This document shows, piece by piece, positions 1 to 7,266 of a DNA stretch of 21,688 bases. The translations under genes and the position numbers were made by a program. Under the pieces are notes generated by a model that saw nothing but the letters and a program-made list of their open reading frames with translations, was not told the DNA's origin and ran no database searches. The stretch is from CAXMRP01 sp964196155 (GTDB taxonomy: Bacteria; Pseudomonadota; Alphaproteobacteria; Rhizobiales; Afifellaceae): contig CAXMRP010000024.1 of the NCBI GenBank assembly GCA_964196155.1, positions 1 through 21,688 of the forward strand. The letters run 5' to 3'. How positions within the stretch are numbered: the first letter of the stretch is position 1; each line of letters opens with the position of its first letter.

Positions 1-344
1 CCGAGTGGGCCTATTCACCCGGCAGCATCGAGGTGAAACCCGGCGAGCGGATTCTTCTGAAAATCCGCAATGGCGGCCAGATCCCGCATGAATTCATGTT
101 CATGTCCATGCCGGCCATGGCGGCGGTCGGATACCGGGCGCAGCGGGCCGACTGGAATCTTCTCGAACATGAGGCTCTTTACGAACGCTCGCTCGTACTG
201 CCGGGTCAGGATTTCCAGGTTGCCGTGAAAATCGAAGAGCCGGGCGTGTGGATGTTCATGTGCATGTTTCCCTACCACATGCAGTTCGGCATGATGGGCG
301 GCATGGCGACGCCTGGTATGAGCATGCAAGGCATGGCCATGTAG
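1..344 (+). CDS. Cupredoxin-domain copper protein, C-terminal part (5' end outside window)
   Basis: The reading frame is open from base 3 and stops with TAG at 342-344, so the gene starts upstream of the window. An in-frame GTG at 33 lies inside the domain and is not the likely start. The visible 113 residues form the second half of a cupredoxin fold with a full type-1 copper set: a His in IPHEFMF, then Cys, His and Met in MCMFPYHMQFGM. The C-terminus is unusually Met-rich (MQFGMMGGM followed by GMSMQGMAM), which is typical of periplasmic copper-binding tails. The expected role is electron transfer or copper binding in the periplasm, but the signal peptide and any extra domains are not visible. 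It could be a stand-alone cupredoxin or the last domain of a larger copper enzyme. The next gene lies on the other strand about 700 bases away, so the operon context is also outside the window. Confidence 0.75.
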   Translation, partial: EWAYSPGSIEVKPGERILLKIRNGGQIPHEFMFMSMPAMAAVGYRAQRADWNLLEHEALYERSLVLPGQDFQVAVKIEEPGVWMFMCMFPYHMQFGMMGGMATPGMSMQGMAM

Positions 345-1044
345 TCACGATTGTTTTGCCGGAAGCGTTTTCAGGCGTAGTTGGCAGTCTGTGGAATGGC
401 ACCGAGCGCCGGCTGTGTGGAGAGGTGGCGCTGAGCCTGCCCCCTTTTTCGGCGTGTTAACCAGCATTTCCGCTGGTTGACTTAATGTCAATTTATCGTT
501 GTTTTTCAATATGTTAAAAACCTCCAAATTTGTTAACCTGTAAACCTTCCAAAAATTGACCTCGACTAGCGCGATGTCGCCCCGCGAATGCCCCGCAGTC
601 GAACAGGCCAAGAAGGACCCGCAGCGCAGACAAGATTGAATACGAACCTGCACCCATTCGCCCAGCCAATGTTTTCAGGTGTCAAAAAAAGATTCTCGGA
701 ATTTCGCGGGGATTTGTGTGTGATTACCCCACCGGCCCGTTGGGGAAAGGTCTCAGAGATTCGACCCGCCCCTCCCCATGAGTGCCGAATAACAAGGGTG
801 CCTACCAAGCTGTCGACGTTCCGTTAAATGCGTCTGTTCGTCGAGGGCCAAATGCACCCTCGGCTCGAAGCGCTGCGGAAGGATACGCCCAAGATTTCTG
901 AGCGACGTCTGCCGTCGCATCCCTACAACGCTAGCTAACCCGCGGCGTGAATCACCGCTTCACCGGCTCTCGCACGAGTGTCCGGCATCAACGCCTAGGG
1001 AACAGCTTGAGGTGTTTGCGTAAGGGAGTGTTTTTGGCCGCCTG
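345..1044. other. Long stretch without a convincing gene
   Basis: I see no gene with family resemblance here. The part from about 480 to 560 is clearly AT-richer than the surroundings (TTAATGTCAATTTATC and similar) and could be promoter DNA, but no gene starts just downstream. It holds a hairpin at 459-478 (arms AACCAGC/GCTGGTT, six-base loop), a dyad at 477-491 (TTGAC-TTAAT-GTCAA) and a hairpin at 902-918 (GCGACG/CGTCGC). A 36-codon ORF at 828-938 has no recognisable product. The stretch may be decayed coding sequence or hold a small RNA; neither can be shown from the sequence. Confidence 0.5.
459..491. promoter_or_regulatory. Hairpin plus overlapping TTGAC/GTCAA dyad
   Basis: AACCAGC (459-465) pairs with GCTGGTT (472-478). 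The stem extends to about ten base pairs with one mismatch. Overlapping its right arm is a second symmetric sequence, TTGAC-N5-GTCAA at 477-491. The latter resembles CRP/FNR-type operators (TTGAT-N4-ATCAA), but the spacer is one base too long, so this assignment is weak. The hairpin is about 115 bases after the cupredoxin stop and could be its terminator, although the T-rich stretch (TTGTTTTTC) only begins about 20 bases later. Confidence 0.3.
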
Positions 1045-1749
1045 TCAGACAACGCCGCTCGCGACGAAAATCCGGTTACCGTCGGTCGATGCCATGAAGT
1101 CGACCAGTGCGCGGGCGGCGTCGGGCCTGGATGCGGAGGCAAGGAGGCCGACGGCATAGGGTGTCTGTCTTCCGATGGCCTTGGGCAGCGGACCTACCAG
1201 ATGGGTCCCAAGATCGTCGTGACGGCGAATCTCGGTGATATGCCCGAAGCCGATCCCATCGAGTGCGGCATCCTCGGCCAGTCTCTCCATCACGGCGGCG
1301 CCGTTGGGAACGATGACGGTCCTGGCCGCGATCTTATCGGCAAGGCCGAGGCTCTGGAGCGTCTTGGCGACGTACTGTCCGCTGGACGCCAGGTTGTAGA
1401 CCACGGCGTCCGCCGCCAGCACGGCCCGGGTGAAGGCCTCGACCGACGAGAGGTCGGGTTCCCGGGCGCCGTTGCGCACGACGACGCCGACGGTCACCGA
1501 GCCGATCACACAGACACTCCCGGGATCGACGTGGCCGGCGCTTGCGAAAGCCTCCATGGCAACGTGCGGCGCGACAATGACATCGGCGCCGGCGGTTCTG
1601 GAATCGACGCGCTCCTTGAGGACCGGCGCGGTGGCGTGTTCGATTTCGAACGGCTGGCCGGTCGCGGCGGCGTTGGCCTCGGCGCACTTGCGAACGCCGG
1701 TCATCGGTGCGCCGGCGCTGAGGATGCGGATGGCGGGGCGGTCATTCAT
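1045..1749 (-). CDS. ModA-like substrate-binding domain protein, no signal peptide
   Basis: This 234-residue protein resembles the molybdate/extracellular binding protein superfamily (PBP type II). It starts directly with the first beta strand (RPAIRILSAGAPMTGVRK) and keeps the typical middle (DVIVAPHVAMEAFASAGHV, VGVVVRNGA) and end (YAVGLLASASRPDAARALVDFMAS) of that family. I chose the ATG at 1749 because AAGGAAG lies about seven bases upstream and the family begins there. The frame stays open upstream to 1872, but the extra residues are low-complexity Arg-rich. No signal peptide or lipobox is visible, so the protein is probably cytoplasmic. Such signal-less ModA relatives are common in Rhizobiales and are annotated only as substrate-binding domain proteins. 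No permease or ATPase gene is adjacent. A ligand-sensing or orphan role is possible; molybdate transport itself is not supported. Confidence 0.7.
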   Translation of the reverse strand: MNDRPAIRILSAGAPMTGVRKCAEANAAATGQPFEIEHATAPVLKERVDSRTAGADVIVAPHVAMEAFASAGHVDPGSVCVIGSVTVGVVVRNGAREPDLSSVEAFTRAVLAADAVVYNLASSGQYVAKTLQSLGLADKIAARTVIVPNGAAVMERLAEDAALDGIGFGHITEIRRHDDLGTHLVGPLPKAIGRQTPYAVGLLASASRPDAARALVDFMASTDGNRIFVASGVV

Positions 1750-2196
1750 GGCGCGGCTTCCTTGCTGGCGACCGGTCCGCGGACGCGCCCGATATTGACG
1801 ACGCCGGGGCGAGCGGCGGGTCAGTGTCGGCGCGCCACGGAGCAATGTCAAAACCCCGGCCGGGAAGGACAAGGCGGCACGCCGGTCAGCCTCGATCCGG
1901 TCCGGCGGATGAGGAGCGATTCACGATTGGACCTTGCGAAGGTCGCCACCGGACGGCAAAAATGGCAACCGGCAGGCCGCGACGAACGGATTGAGGGCTA
2001 GGGTTGGAGAGGCGAGGGTGAGCCGGTCTTCGCCGGCCATGTCCCGGCTGGTGGCGAACGAAGAGGCAAGGGCGGGATAAACGTTTCCATATGCAAGGGA
2101 TCGATACGGAATTCCAGGCAAAGCGCGGGTTCGGCTGCAACCGGATGCCCCGGTCGTGCCTTTGAGGCAACTCGCGTTTACCTCACGGGGCGGACC
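1750..2196. other. Divergent intergenic region between ModA-like gene and PPIase operon
   Basis: About 450 bases separate two divergent starts and must carry both promoters, but I cannot pick a convincing -35/-10 pair. A short GC hairpin is visible at 2022-2037 (GCCGG-TCTTCG-CCGGC). The only clear translation signal is GGGGCGG just before the ATG at 2197. Open frames through the region on both strands show no family resemblance. Confidence 0.5.
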
Positions 2197-3210
2197 ATGA
2201 AATTCGAACGCGGAGCGGACAGGACGGTGGAGGGATCGAACGGCGAATCCGTGAAGGCGAAGAACACGGACGCGGCTGGGCGAACGCGAATGATCGTTAT
2301 TTCCGCGGCCGTTGCCGTCGTCATTGGCGCTACAGCGGGTTTCGCAATCTACTGGGACCAGGTAAGGCCCTTTCGAACGACCGTGTTGATCGTCGATGAC
2401 GCGTCGATCGATATGCGTTATTTCCTGAAACGGTCCTTCCTGTCCGGGCAAGCGCCGCTGTCGGTGTTGCAGGCGCTTTCCTTCGAGGAGATCATCAAGC
2501 AGGTAGCGCCCAGCCCTCCTTACAATATCGGCGTTTCAGTGCAGGACATCGATCGGCACCTCAGGGAAACGGCCCGCGGCGAAAACGAGACGATGCGGGA
2601 GAGCGAGTTCGGCGAATGGTATCGCCAACAATTGAACGATACCCGGCTTTCAGATGCTGAATACCGGGACCTGGTCCGAACGGGCTTGCTGAGCGCCGGA
2701 TTGACCCAATACCTTGCCGGGCGGGTGCCGACGGTCGCCCAGCAGGTCCGTCTTCACGTGATCGTCCGGCCAACAGTCGAGGATGCACTTGCCGTCCGCA
2801 AAAGGCTCGACGCTGGTGAGGATTTGGGCCAGCTGGCTCGCGATCTGAACGAGGATCCACGGCTGCGTGACAAAGACGGCGAGCTTGGATGGTATACCCG
2901 CCAGGCGCTGGCGCCGGACCTTGCAACGGCGGCGTTCGAAGATCTTCAGGTCGGCGAAGCGAGCAATCCACTTCAAGTCGGCGACGGGAAATTCGGTATC
3001 TTCGTGGTCACGGAAAAGGCAGCACGGGAGGTGGACGGCGATGATCTTCAGCGCGCCAAGGCGGCGGTTCTCGACGACTGGCTTGCCGACGCCTTCAAGA
3101 CGCACAAGGTGGAGTTCCACGGCTTCACCAACGGCTACGATTCAGAAACCGACGCCTGGGTTATCAAGCAGCTTGAAGCAATGAAGAGCAAATCCGGATC
3201 GGCACAGTGA
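2197..3210 (+). CDS. Membrane-anchored parvulin-type peptidyl-prolyl isomerase (SurA/PpiC-like)
   Basis: The 337-residue protein has a hydrophilic N-terminal tail of about 30 residues. One membrane helix follows at about 31-52 (MIVISAAVAVVIGATAGFAIYW), placing the rest in the periplasm. Residues about 60-180 look like a SurA_N-type chaperone segment. Residues about 184-285 form a rotamase/PpiC domain, recognised from RLHVIVRP, LARDLNEDP, ELGWYTRQALAPDLATAAF and KFGIFVVTEK. The His usual in the last strand (GYHII) is replaced (KFGIF), so isomerase activity may be weak and the role may be mainly chaperone-like. The start ATG has GGGGCGG upstream. Its TGA stop overlaps the GTG start of the ABC ATPase by four bases, so the two are translationally coupled. 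That suggests it folds or stabilises a periplasmic part or client of the downstream transporter; this role is an inference. Confidence 0.8.
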   Translation: MKFERGADRTVEGSNGESVKAKNTDAAGRTRMIVISAAVAVVIGATAGFAIYWDQVRPFRTTVLIVDDASIDMRYFLKRSFLSGQAPLSVLQALSFEEIIKQVAPSPPYNIGVSVQDIDRHLRETARGENETMRESEFGEWYRQQLNDTRLSDAEYRDLVRTGLLSAGLTQYLAGRVPTVAQQVRLHVIVRPTVEDALAVRKRLDAGEDLGQLARDLNEDPRLRDKDGELGWYTRQALAPDLATAAFEDLQVGEASNPLQVGDGKFGIFVVTEKAAREVDGDDLQRAKAAVLDDWLADAFKTHKVEFHGFTNGYDSETDAWVIKQLEAMKSKSGSAQ

Positions 3211-4136
3211 TCAGGGTAAGGAATCTTTCCAAATCCTACCGTGAGCGTTTGGCGGTTGACGATATCAGCTTTGCCGTCGGCAAGGGCGAAATCGTCGGGT
3301 TCCTCGGGCCGAACGGCGCCGGCAAAACCACCACCATGCGCATGCTGACCGGATATCTGGTGCCCAGCCGCGGCGATGTCTGGATCGGCGAACACAATAT
3401 GGCGACCGAGTCGCTCGCCGGCAGGCGGCTGGTTGGCTATCTGCCGGAAAAAGTGCCGATATACACCGACATGACAACCCGAAGTTACCTTACCTATGCG
3501 GCCAGGCTGAGGGGGCTGGACAGAAAGCGGACCAAGGGCCGGATCGATGACGTTGTAGTGACCTGTGGGCTTGCCGACCATATCGACGTCATTTTGGGCA
3601 AGCTTTCCAAGGGCTACAGGCAGCGGGTCGGGCTGGCGCAAGCGATGGTACACGACCCGCAAGTGCTGATCCTTGACGAACCGACGGCCGGCATCGATCC
3701 AATCCAGGTGGCGCAAACCAAGGCGCTTATCACCGAGCTTGGCAAGGATCGGACGATTTTGTTATCGACCCATATTCTCCCCGATGTCAGCGCTATCTGC
3801 GATCGGGTGATCATTATCAACAAGGGCCGAATCGTGGCGCAGGACCGGATCGACAATCTCTCAGCGACGATGAATTCTGGAAAGCGGTTGCGGCTGACCA
3901 TCGAGGGTCCGGCCGAGGCGGTGTCCGAAGCGCTCCGCCGTATCGATCTGCTCGTCAGCGTTACGTTTCAGAAGCCGCATCATTATGTTGATTATTCTTT
4001 CGATCAGGAACCGCAGGCGGCGATCACCCGTGTCATGGTGGAGCGCGGATGGACGCTTCTTGCCATGGAGCCGGCCGGCATGGACCTGGAGGCTATATTC
4101 CTCAAGCTGACCGACGACGCCGGAAGCATCCATTGA
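3207..4136 (+). CDS. ABC transporter ATP-binding protein, GldA/NosF-like
   Basis: This 309-residue protein is the nucleotide-binding subunit of an ABC-2 type transporter. Walker A is GPNGAGKTT at residues 34-42, Walker B LILDEPTAGIDP begins near 153, and the switch His is in STHIL (His188). The signature is LSKGYRQR (132-139) instead of LSGGQ. The Q-loop position reads GYLPEKVPIY, with Glu in place of Gln. Both changes are usual in the GldA-like branch and point there rather than to importers. After about residue 230 a family-specific C-terminal extension follows. The start is GTG within GTGA, overlapping the prolyl isomerase stop, and its own stop overlaps the permease start (TTGA). It drives the permease encoded next; the transported substrate is unknown for this family outside gliding bacteria. 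Confidence 0.9.
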   Translation: MIRVRNLSKSYRERLAVDDISFAVGKGEIVGFLGPNGAGKTTTMRMLTGYLVPSRGDVWIGEHNMATESLAGRRLVGYLPEKVPIYTDMTTRSYLTYAARLRGLDRKRTKGRIDDVVVTCGLADHIDVILGKLSKGYRQRVGLAQAMVHDPQVLILDEPTAGIDPIQVAQTKALITELGKDRTILLSTHILPDVSAICDRVIIINKGRIVAQDRIDNLSATMNSGKRLRLTIEGPAEAVSEALRRIDLLVSVTFQKPHHYVDYSFDQEPQAAITRVMVERGWTLLAMEPAGMDLEAIFLKLTDDAGSIH

Positions 4137-4858
4137 GGAATATCGGCATCATTGCGGCCAAGGAAATTCGTTCGTATCTGAACGCGCCGATGGCCTATGT
4201 CGTGACCGCGATATTCCTCGCGCTGTCGGGTACCTTCTTTGCCGCCTATCTTGCGGGCACGAACTATTCTGACACCAGCCTGACCGGATTTCTCGACGCT
4301 GCGGGGTTATTGATCCTGCTGTTCGCCGCGGTACTGACCATGCGGCTGATCGCGGAAGAGAAGAAGCTTGGCACATTCGAGTTTCTGCTGACAGCACCGG
4401 TGCGCGATGCAGAGATTGTGCTGGGAAAATTTGCCGGCAGCATCGCCGTGCTCACCGCAATGATAGCGCTAACGCTCTATTTTCCGCTGCTCCTGATCGT
4501 GTTCGGCGATCCCGATCTCGGTCCGATCGCGACCAGTTATATCGGGCTATTGCTGATCGGCGGCGCGTCGCTTGCGGTCGGTATCTTTGCCTCCTCAATC
4601 ACCTCCAACCAGATCGTCGCGGCAGTGGTCGCGGGTGGAATATTGTTCGGGTTGTGGTTTCTGGGTATCGCTGCCCAATTTGCGGCTGGCGGTCTCGGCG
4701 ACGTGCTCTCCTATCTGTCGCTGGCCGATCACTTCCCCGATTTTGTCCGCGGCATCATCGATACACGGGCGATCGTCTATTATCTCAGCGTGACCGCCCT
4801 GTTCCTGTTCCTGGCCGTCCGGTCAATCGAAACCGGTCGATGGGGCCAGGGGCAATGA
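4133..4858 (+). CDS. ABC-2 type permease, GldF-like
   Basis: This 241-residue integral membrane protein has about six hydrophobic segments, beginning with AYVVTAIFLALSGTFFAAYL and ending with IVYYLSVTALFLFLAVRSIE. The cytoplasmic stretch MRLIAEEKKLGTFEFLLTAPV is the hallmark of ABC-2/GldF permeases that pair with GldA-like ATPases. The start is taken as TTG at 4133, because this overlaps the ATPase stop (TTGA) and puts RNIGIIAAKEIRSYL, the usual N-terminus of the family, at the front. No ATG is available before the conserved region except far upstream inside the ATPase gene. The stop overlaps the next ATG (ATGA). It forms the membrane channel of the complex. Confidence 0.87.
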   Translation: MRNIGIIAAKEIRSYLNAPMAYVVTAIFLALSGTFFAAYLAGTNYSDTSLTGFLDAAGLLILLFAAVLTMRLIAEEKKLGTFEFLLTAPVRDAEIVLGKFAGSIAVLTAMIALTLYFPLLLIVFGDPDLGPIATSYIGLLLIGGASLAVGIFASSITSNQIVAAVVAGGILFGLWFLGIAAQFAAGGLGDVLSYLSLADHFPDFVRGIIDTRAIVYYLSVTALFLFLAVRSIETGRWGQGQ

Positions 4859-6375
4859 CCACCGGCAATATTGCGCTTCTCGGCCTGGGCATCCTCATCG
4901 CCGGATTGGTGATCGAGCTTATCCTGCCGGGGATCGGCGCGTATGGCTGGGCAATCCTGGCGCTCGGTGCAGGGTTGATTGTGCTTGCGGCCGCCATCGA
5001 CGCAAGGCGCGTATATGGCGCACTCAAGAGCCGTCCGGGCCGGTTCGGTATCGGCACGACGGTCGGCGTTTCGCTCTTTTCCGCAATCCTGATCATCGCC
5101 AATGCGATCAGCATCGGCAGCTATCACCGGTTCGATTTCACCGGGCTGGATCAGTTCACCCTGACGTCCCAGACGCAGGACATGCTCGGTGCGCTGGACA
5201 AGCAAGTCGAGGCCGTGATCTTTTTCGCGCCAGGGGCGACCAGCCCGGTTGCGAGCTACGCCGAAAGCCTGCTCGCGGAATATCAAATTCACACTGACCA
5301 GCTGACCGTCAGGCGGGTCGATCCCGAGCTCAGCCCCGACCAGGCGCGGCAATATGGGGTCGACCAGGTCGGCGCCTTGGTGGGTGCCGTGGTGTTTTCC
5401 GGTGCGGCAGGGCGTCGCCAGGTGCTGGGGCCGAAAATCCGCCTTGAGGCAGAGCATGCCTTCACATCTGCAATCCTGGAAGTGACCGGGATCCGCCAGA
5501 AGATGGTCCATTTCCTGACCGGCCATGGCGAAAGCGGGATCGCTGCAGATTATTCCGCAGCCGGACGAGGCCTGCGCGACAATCTCTATATGGTCGTGGA
5601 GCACGACTTCGCGGCTCAGGGCGGTCTCCCGCAGGACACGGCGGTCGTCGTCATCGCCGGACCGCAGCGGCCAATTCCAGAGAAGGAGATCGCCGCGATC
5701 GGCGACTTTCTCGACAGAGGCGGCCGCCTGTTCGTTCTCCTCAACCCCGATCCCCAGCAACAGCTTCGGCAATTGTTTGCCCGCTGGGGTCTTGATATCG
5801 AGGCTGGCTATCTCGTTGATCCGCCTTCCCATGTCGTGCCCAACCCGGACGTGCCGCTGGTCGATCGGGGCCGCAACGCATTCGGCCTTGGCGAGACCTA
5901 TTTCCCTGGCGCCACCGCTGTCATTCCCCGCGCCGGCGTGCCCGAAGGACTGGAAATCGGGCCGTTAGTCTGGACGACGCCGCAGAGCTGGCTGGAAAAG
6001 ACCGTTGCGTCAGGCGACGCGCCGGTCTTTGACGCCGGCACCGACAGAAAAGGCCCGCTGGCAATCGGCGCGCTGGTCTCAACCGGCGCGCTCGATTCAG
6101 CTTCGGCCGAAGGCGCGCGGCTTGCAGTGATTGGCGATTCGGATTTCGCCTCCGACCGGCACTTTAACAATGGCGATAATGCCAACCTGTTTGTGACTGT
6201 CGTCAACTGGCTGAGCGCCGGTGGGACGATCGTCTCGGTCGATCGCAAAGTGCTCACGACCCGCCGTCTGATTTTGGGCCCGGCGCAAGCGCGGTTTCTC
6301 AACCTGACCAGCATCGCCATGCTTCCGTTCGTTTTATTTGCCGCCGGGGGTTTCGTCTGGTGGCGCAGGCGGTAG
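4855..6375 (+). CDS. GldG-family ABC-associated membrane protein
   Basis: The 506-residue protein belongs to the GldG / ABC-type uncharacterised transport family. Three membrane helices lie near residues 5-24, 31-49 and 68-87, and one near the C-terminus (SIAMLPFVLFAAGGFVWWRRR). After helix 3 comes the family motif YHRFDFTGLDQFTLTSQTQD (90-109). A large periplasmic region (about 115-480) follows, including HFLTGHGESGI, GRLFVLLNPDP and AVIGDSDFASDRHFNNGDN. GldG usually lacks the first two helices, so the N-terminus is longer than in the simplest members. The start ATG overlaps the permease stop (ATGA). In Flavobacterium GldAFG is needed for gliding. In proteobacteria the homologous cassette has no settled function, and I see no gliding genes here. 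Confidence 0.85.
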   Translation: MTTGNIALLGLGILIAGLVIELILPGIGAYGWAILALGAGLIVLAAAIDARRVYGALKSRPGRFGIGTTVGVSLFSAILIIANAISIGSYHRFDFTGLDQFTLTSQTQDMLGALDKQVEAVIFFAPGATSPVASYAESLLAEYQIHTDQLTVRRVDPELSPDQARQYGVDQVGALVGAVVFSGAAGRRQVLGPKIRLEAEHAFTSAILEVTGIRQKMVHFLTGHGESGIAADYSAAGRGLRDNLYMVVEHDFAAQGGLPQDTAVVVIAGPQRPIPEKEIAAIGDFLDRGGRLFVLLNPDPQQQLRQLFARWGLDIEAGYLVDPPSHVVPNPDVPLVDRGRNAFGLGETYFPGATAVIPRAGVPEGLEIGPLVWTTPQSWLEKTVASGDAPVFDAGTDRKGPLAIGALVSTGALDSASAEGARLAVIGDSDFASDRHFNNGDNANLFVTVVNWLSAGGTIVSVDRKVLTTRRLILGPAQARFLNLTSIAMLPFVLFAAGGFVWWRRR

Positions 6376-6391
6376 TCATGAGGCCGAGCAG

Positions 6392-6940
6392 GTGAGAGTC
6401 CGCGCCATCCTTTTCATGGCCGTCGTCATGGCCGCCCTGGGCGTGGTTTTTTTCATCGCCAACCGACCCGAGCCCGAAGCGGGTGCGCAAACCCAACCGT
6501 TGGTCTGGTCAGTCGGGATGGACGACATCAAGGCCATATCGATCAGCCTTCCCGCGGAAGGGAAAAGCGAGGCCTGGCTGAAACGCGGGAACCGGGACTG
6601 GTACTTTAACCGGCCGGACGGACCGAAGGTGAACGCGCGGCGGTGGGGCGGCATCCCGTTGCTTCTCAGCGGCGCGAAAGCAGAAAGGCTTATCGCGACA
6701 AATGCGACCGCCGACAAACTGGCGGTGTACGGCTTCACGGACCCCAGGATGGTGATCGACCTGGTCCTGGAGAACGAGGATACGATCCGCATCGCAGTCG
6801 GCGACGGCACGCCTGACGGCAACGCGGTCTATGTCAGACTGATCGATTCAACGGAGGTCTATTCGGTCCACCACACGTGGTTCGAGGTGATCGAGCGCCT
6901 GGTTCTGGATCCGCCTTATACCAAAGGTTCTGACTATTGA
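6392..6940 (+). CDS. DUF4340-domain protein with C-terminus supplied by an inserted palindrome
   Basis: This 182-residue protein has one N-terminal membrane anchor (AILFMAVVMAALGVVFFIA) and a periplasmic DUF4340 region recognisable by IKAISISLP, WYFNRPDG, KLAVYGFTDPRMVIDL and NAVYVRLIDSTEVYSV. DUF4340 genes regularly follow GldA-F-G cassettes, so it probably belongs to the same envelope complex. The GTG at 6392 is chosen because it begins right before the anchor; it lies 17 bases after the GldG stop. From base 6918 on, the coding sequence is part of the long inverted repeat of a mobile palindrome. The last residues (YTKGSDY) and the TGA stop therefore come from that insertion. Many DUF4340 proteins are longer, so this copy may be cut short. 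I judge that the PPY just before the junction could also be close to a natural end. Confidence 0.75.
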   Translation: MRVRAILFMAVVMAALGVVFFIANRPEPEAGAQTQPLVWSVGMDDIKAISISLPAEGKSEAWLKRGNRDWYFNRPDGPKVNARRWGGIPLLLSGAKAERLIATNATADKLAVYGFTDPRMVIDLVLENEDTIRIAVGDGTPDGNAVYVRLIDSTEVYSVHHTWFEVIERLVLDPPYTKGSDY

Positions 6941-7180
6941 CCCATATGATGGCCCAAAATCGTCTGCCGGCAAGGCGCGTCCCGAACGGTGATGCGGGGC
7001 ATCATCGGAGGGGCGCAACGCTGCCCGGCGGGCGATTTTGGGCCACCGAAGGCCGGATTTCTGCGGGTTCTGGATGTCGTTGCGATCGGCTCGTGGTACT
7101 CGTACCAGGTCGCCGATCGCGCCTAACCAGAACCCGCAGAAATGCCGGTCATATGAGTCAATAGTCAGAACCTTTGGTAT
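6918..7180. mobile_element. MITE-like palindromic element, about 262 bases, three-way junction fold
   Basis: The outer arms 6918-6949 and 7149-7180 are inverted copies matching at 31 of 32 bases (ends ATACCAAAGG and CCTTTGGTAT). Inside are two further hairpins. The first is 13 bases paired at 6950-6962/7033-7045 (TGGCCCAAAATCG). The second is 16 bases paired at 7058-7073/7127-7142 (TTTCTGCGGGTTCTGG), which encloses 7082-7090/7112-7120 and a tip TGGTAC-TC-GTACCA. The flanks can be read as a 3-base target duplication (TTA at 6916-6918 and 7180-7182) or a TA duplication, which fits IS5- or IS630/Tc1-type transposition. There is no transposase, so it would be non-autonomous. It lies between convergent operons and could act as a two-way terminator. 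Confidence 0.85.
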
Positions 7181-7201
7181 TATCCCGACCTTGACAAGAA
7201 C

Positions 7202-7226
7202 TGATTGCACGTCCTCCATGCAATCA
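7202..7226 (-). terminator. Hairpin downstream of the FAH-family genes
   Basis: TGATTGCA (7202-7209) and TGCAATCA (7219-7226) form an eight-base stem with a nine-base loop, about 40 bases beyond the stop of the minus-strand FAH gene. Read on the minus strand, the stem is followed by GTTCTTG, which is only weakly T-rich, so it is at best a weak terminator. The adjacent palindromic element may do most of the termination. Confidence 0.35.
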
Positions 7227-7266
7227 ATCCCGTGCGGGAGGAATGTCCGGCCCGTCGGCGCCGCCT

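Noticed and set aside
477..491. FNR/NNR-type binding site TTGAC-N5-GTCAA
   Set aside because: The spacer is one base longer than the consensus and no gene starts downstream, so it is only noted as a dyad.
1201..2001. Long plus-strand ORF (266 codons) opposite the ModA-like gene
   Set aside because: It is the antisense shadow of the minus-strand gene; the translation is rich in Gly/Arg/Asp without any family pattern.
4780..5832. 350-codon minus-strand ORF inside the GldG gene
   Set aside because: GldG and its membrane helices read clearly on the plus strand with coupled starts; the opposite frame has no homology and no ribosome site.
2197..6940. Assignment of the ABC operon to gliding motility or nitrous oxide reduction (Gld/Nos)
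   Set aside because: Only the ATPase, permease and GldG families are shared; no other gliding or nos gene is present in the window.
6918..7180. Palindromic region as a CRISPR array or a tRNA/riboswitch
   Set aside because: There is no direct-repeat/spacer periodicity and no known RNA family core; symmetry and flanking duplication fit a transposable palindrome better.
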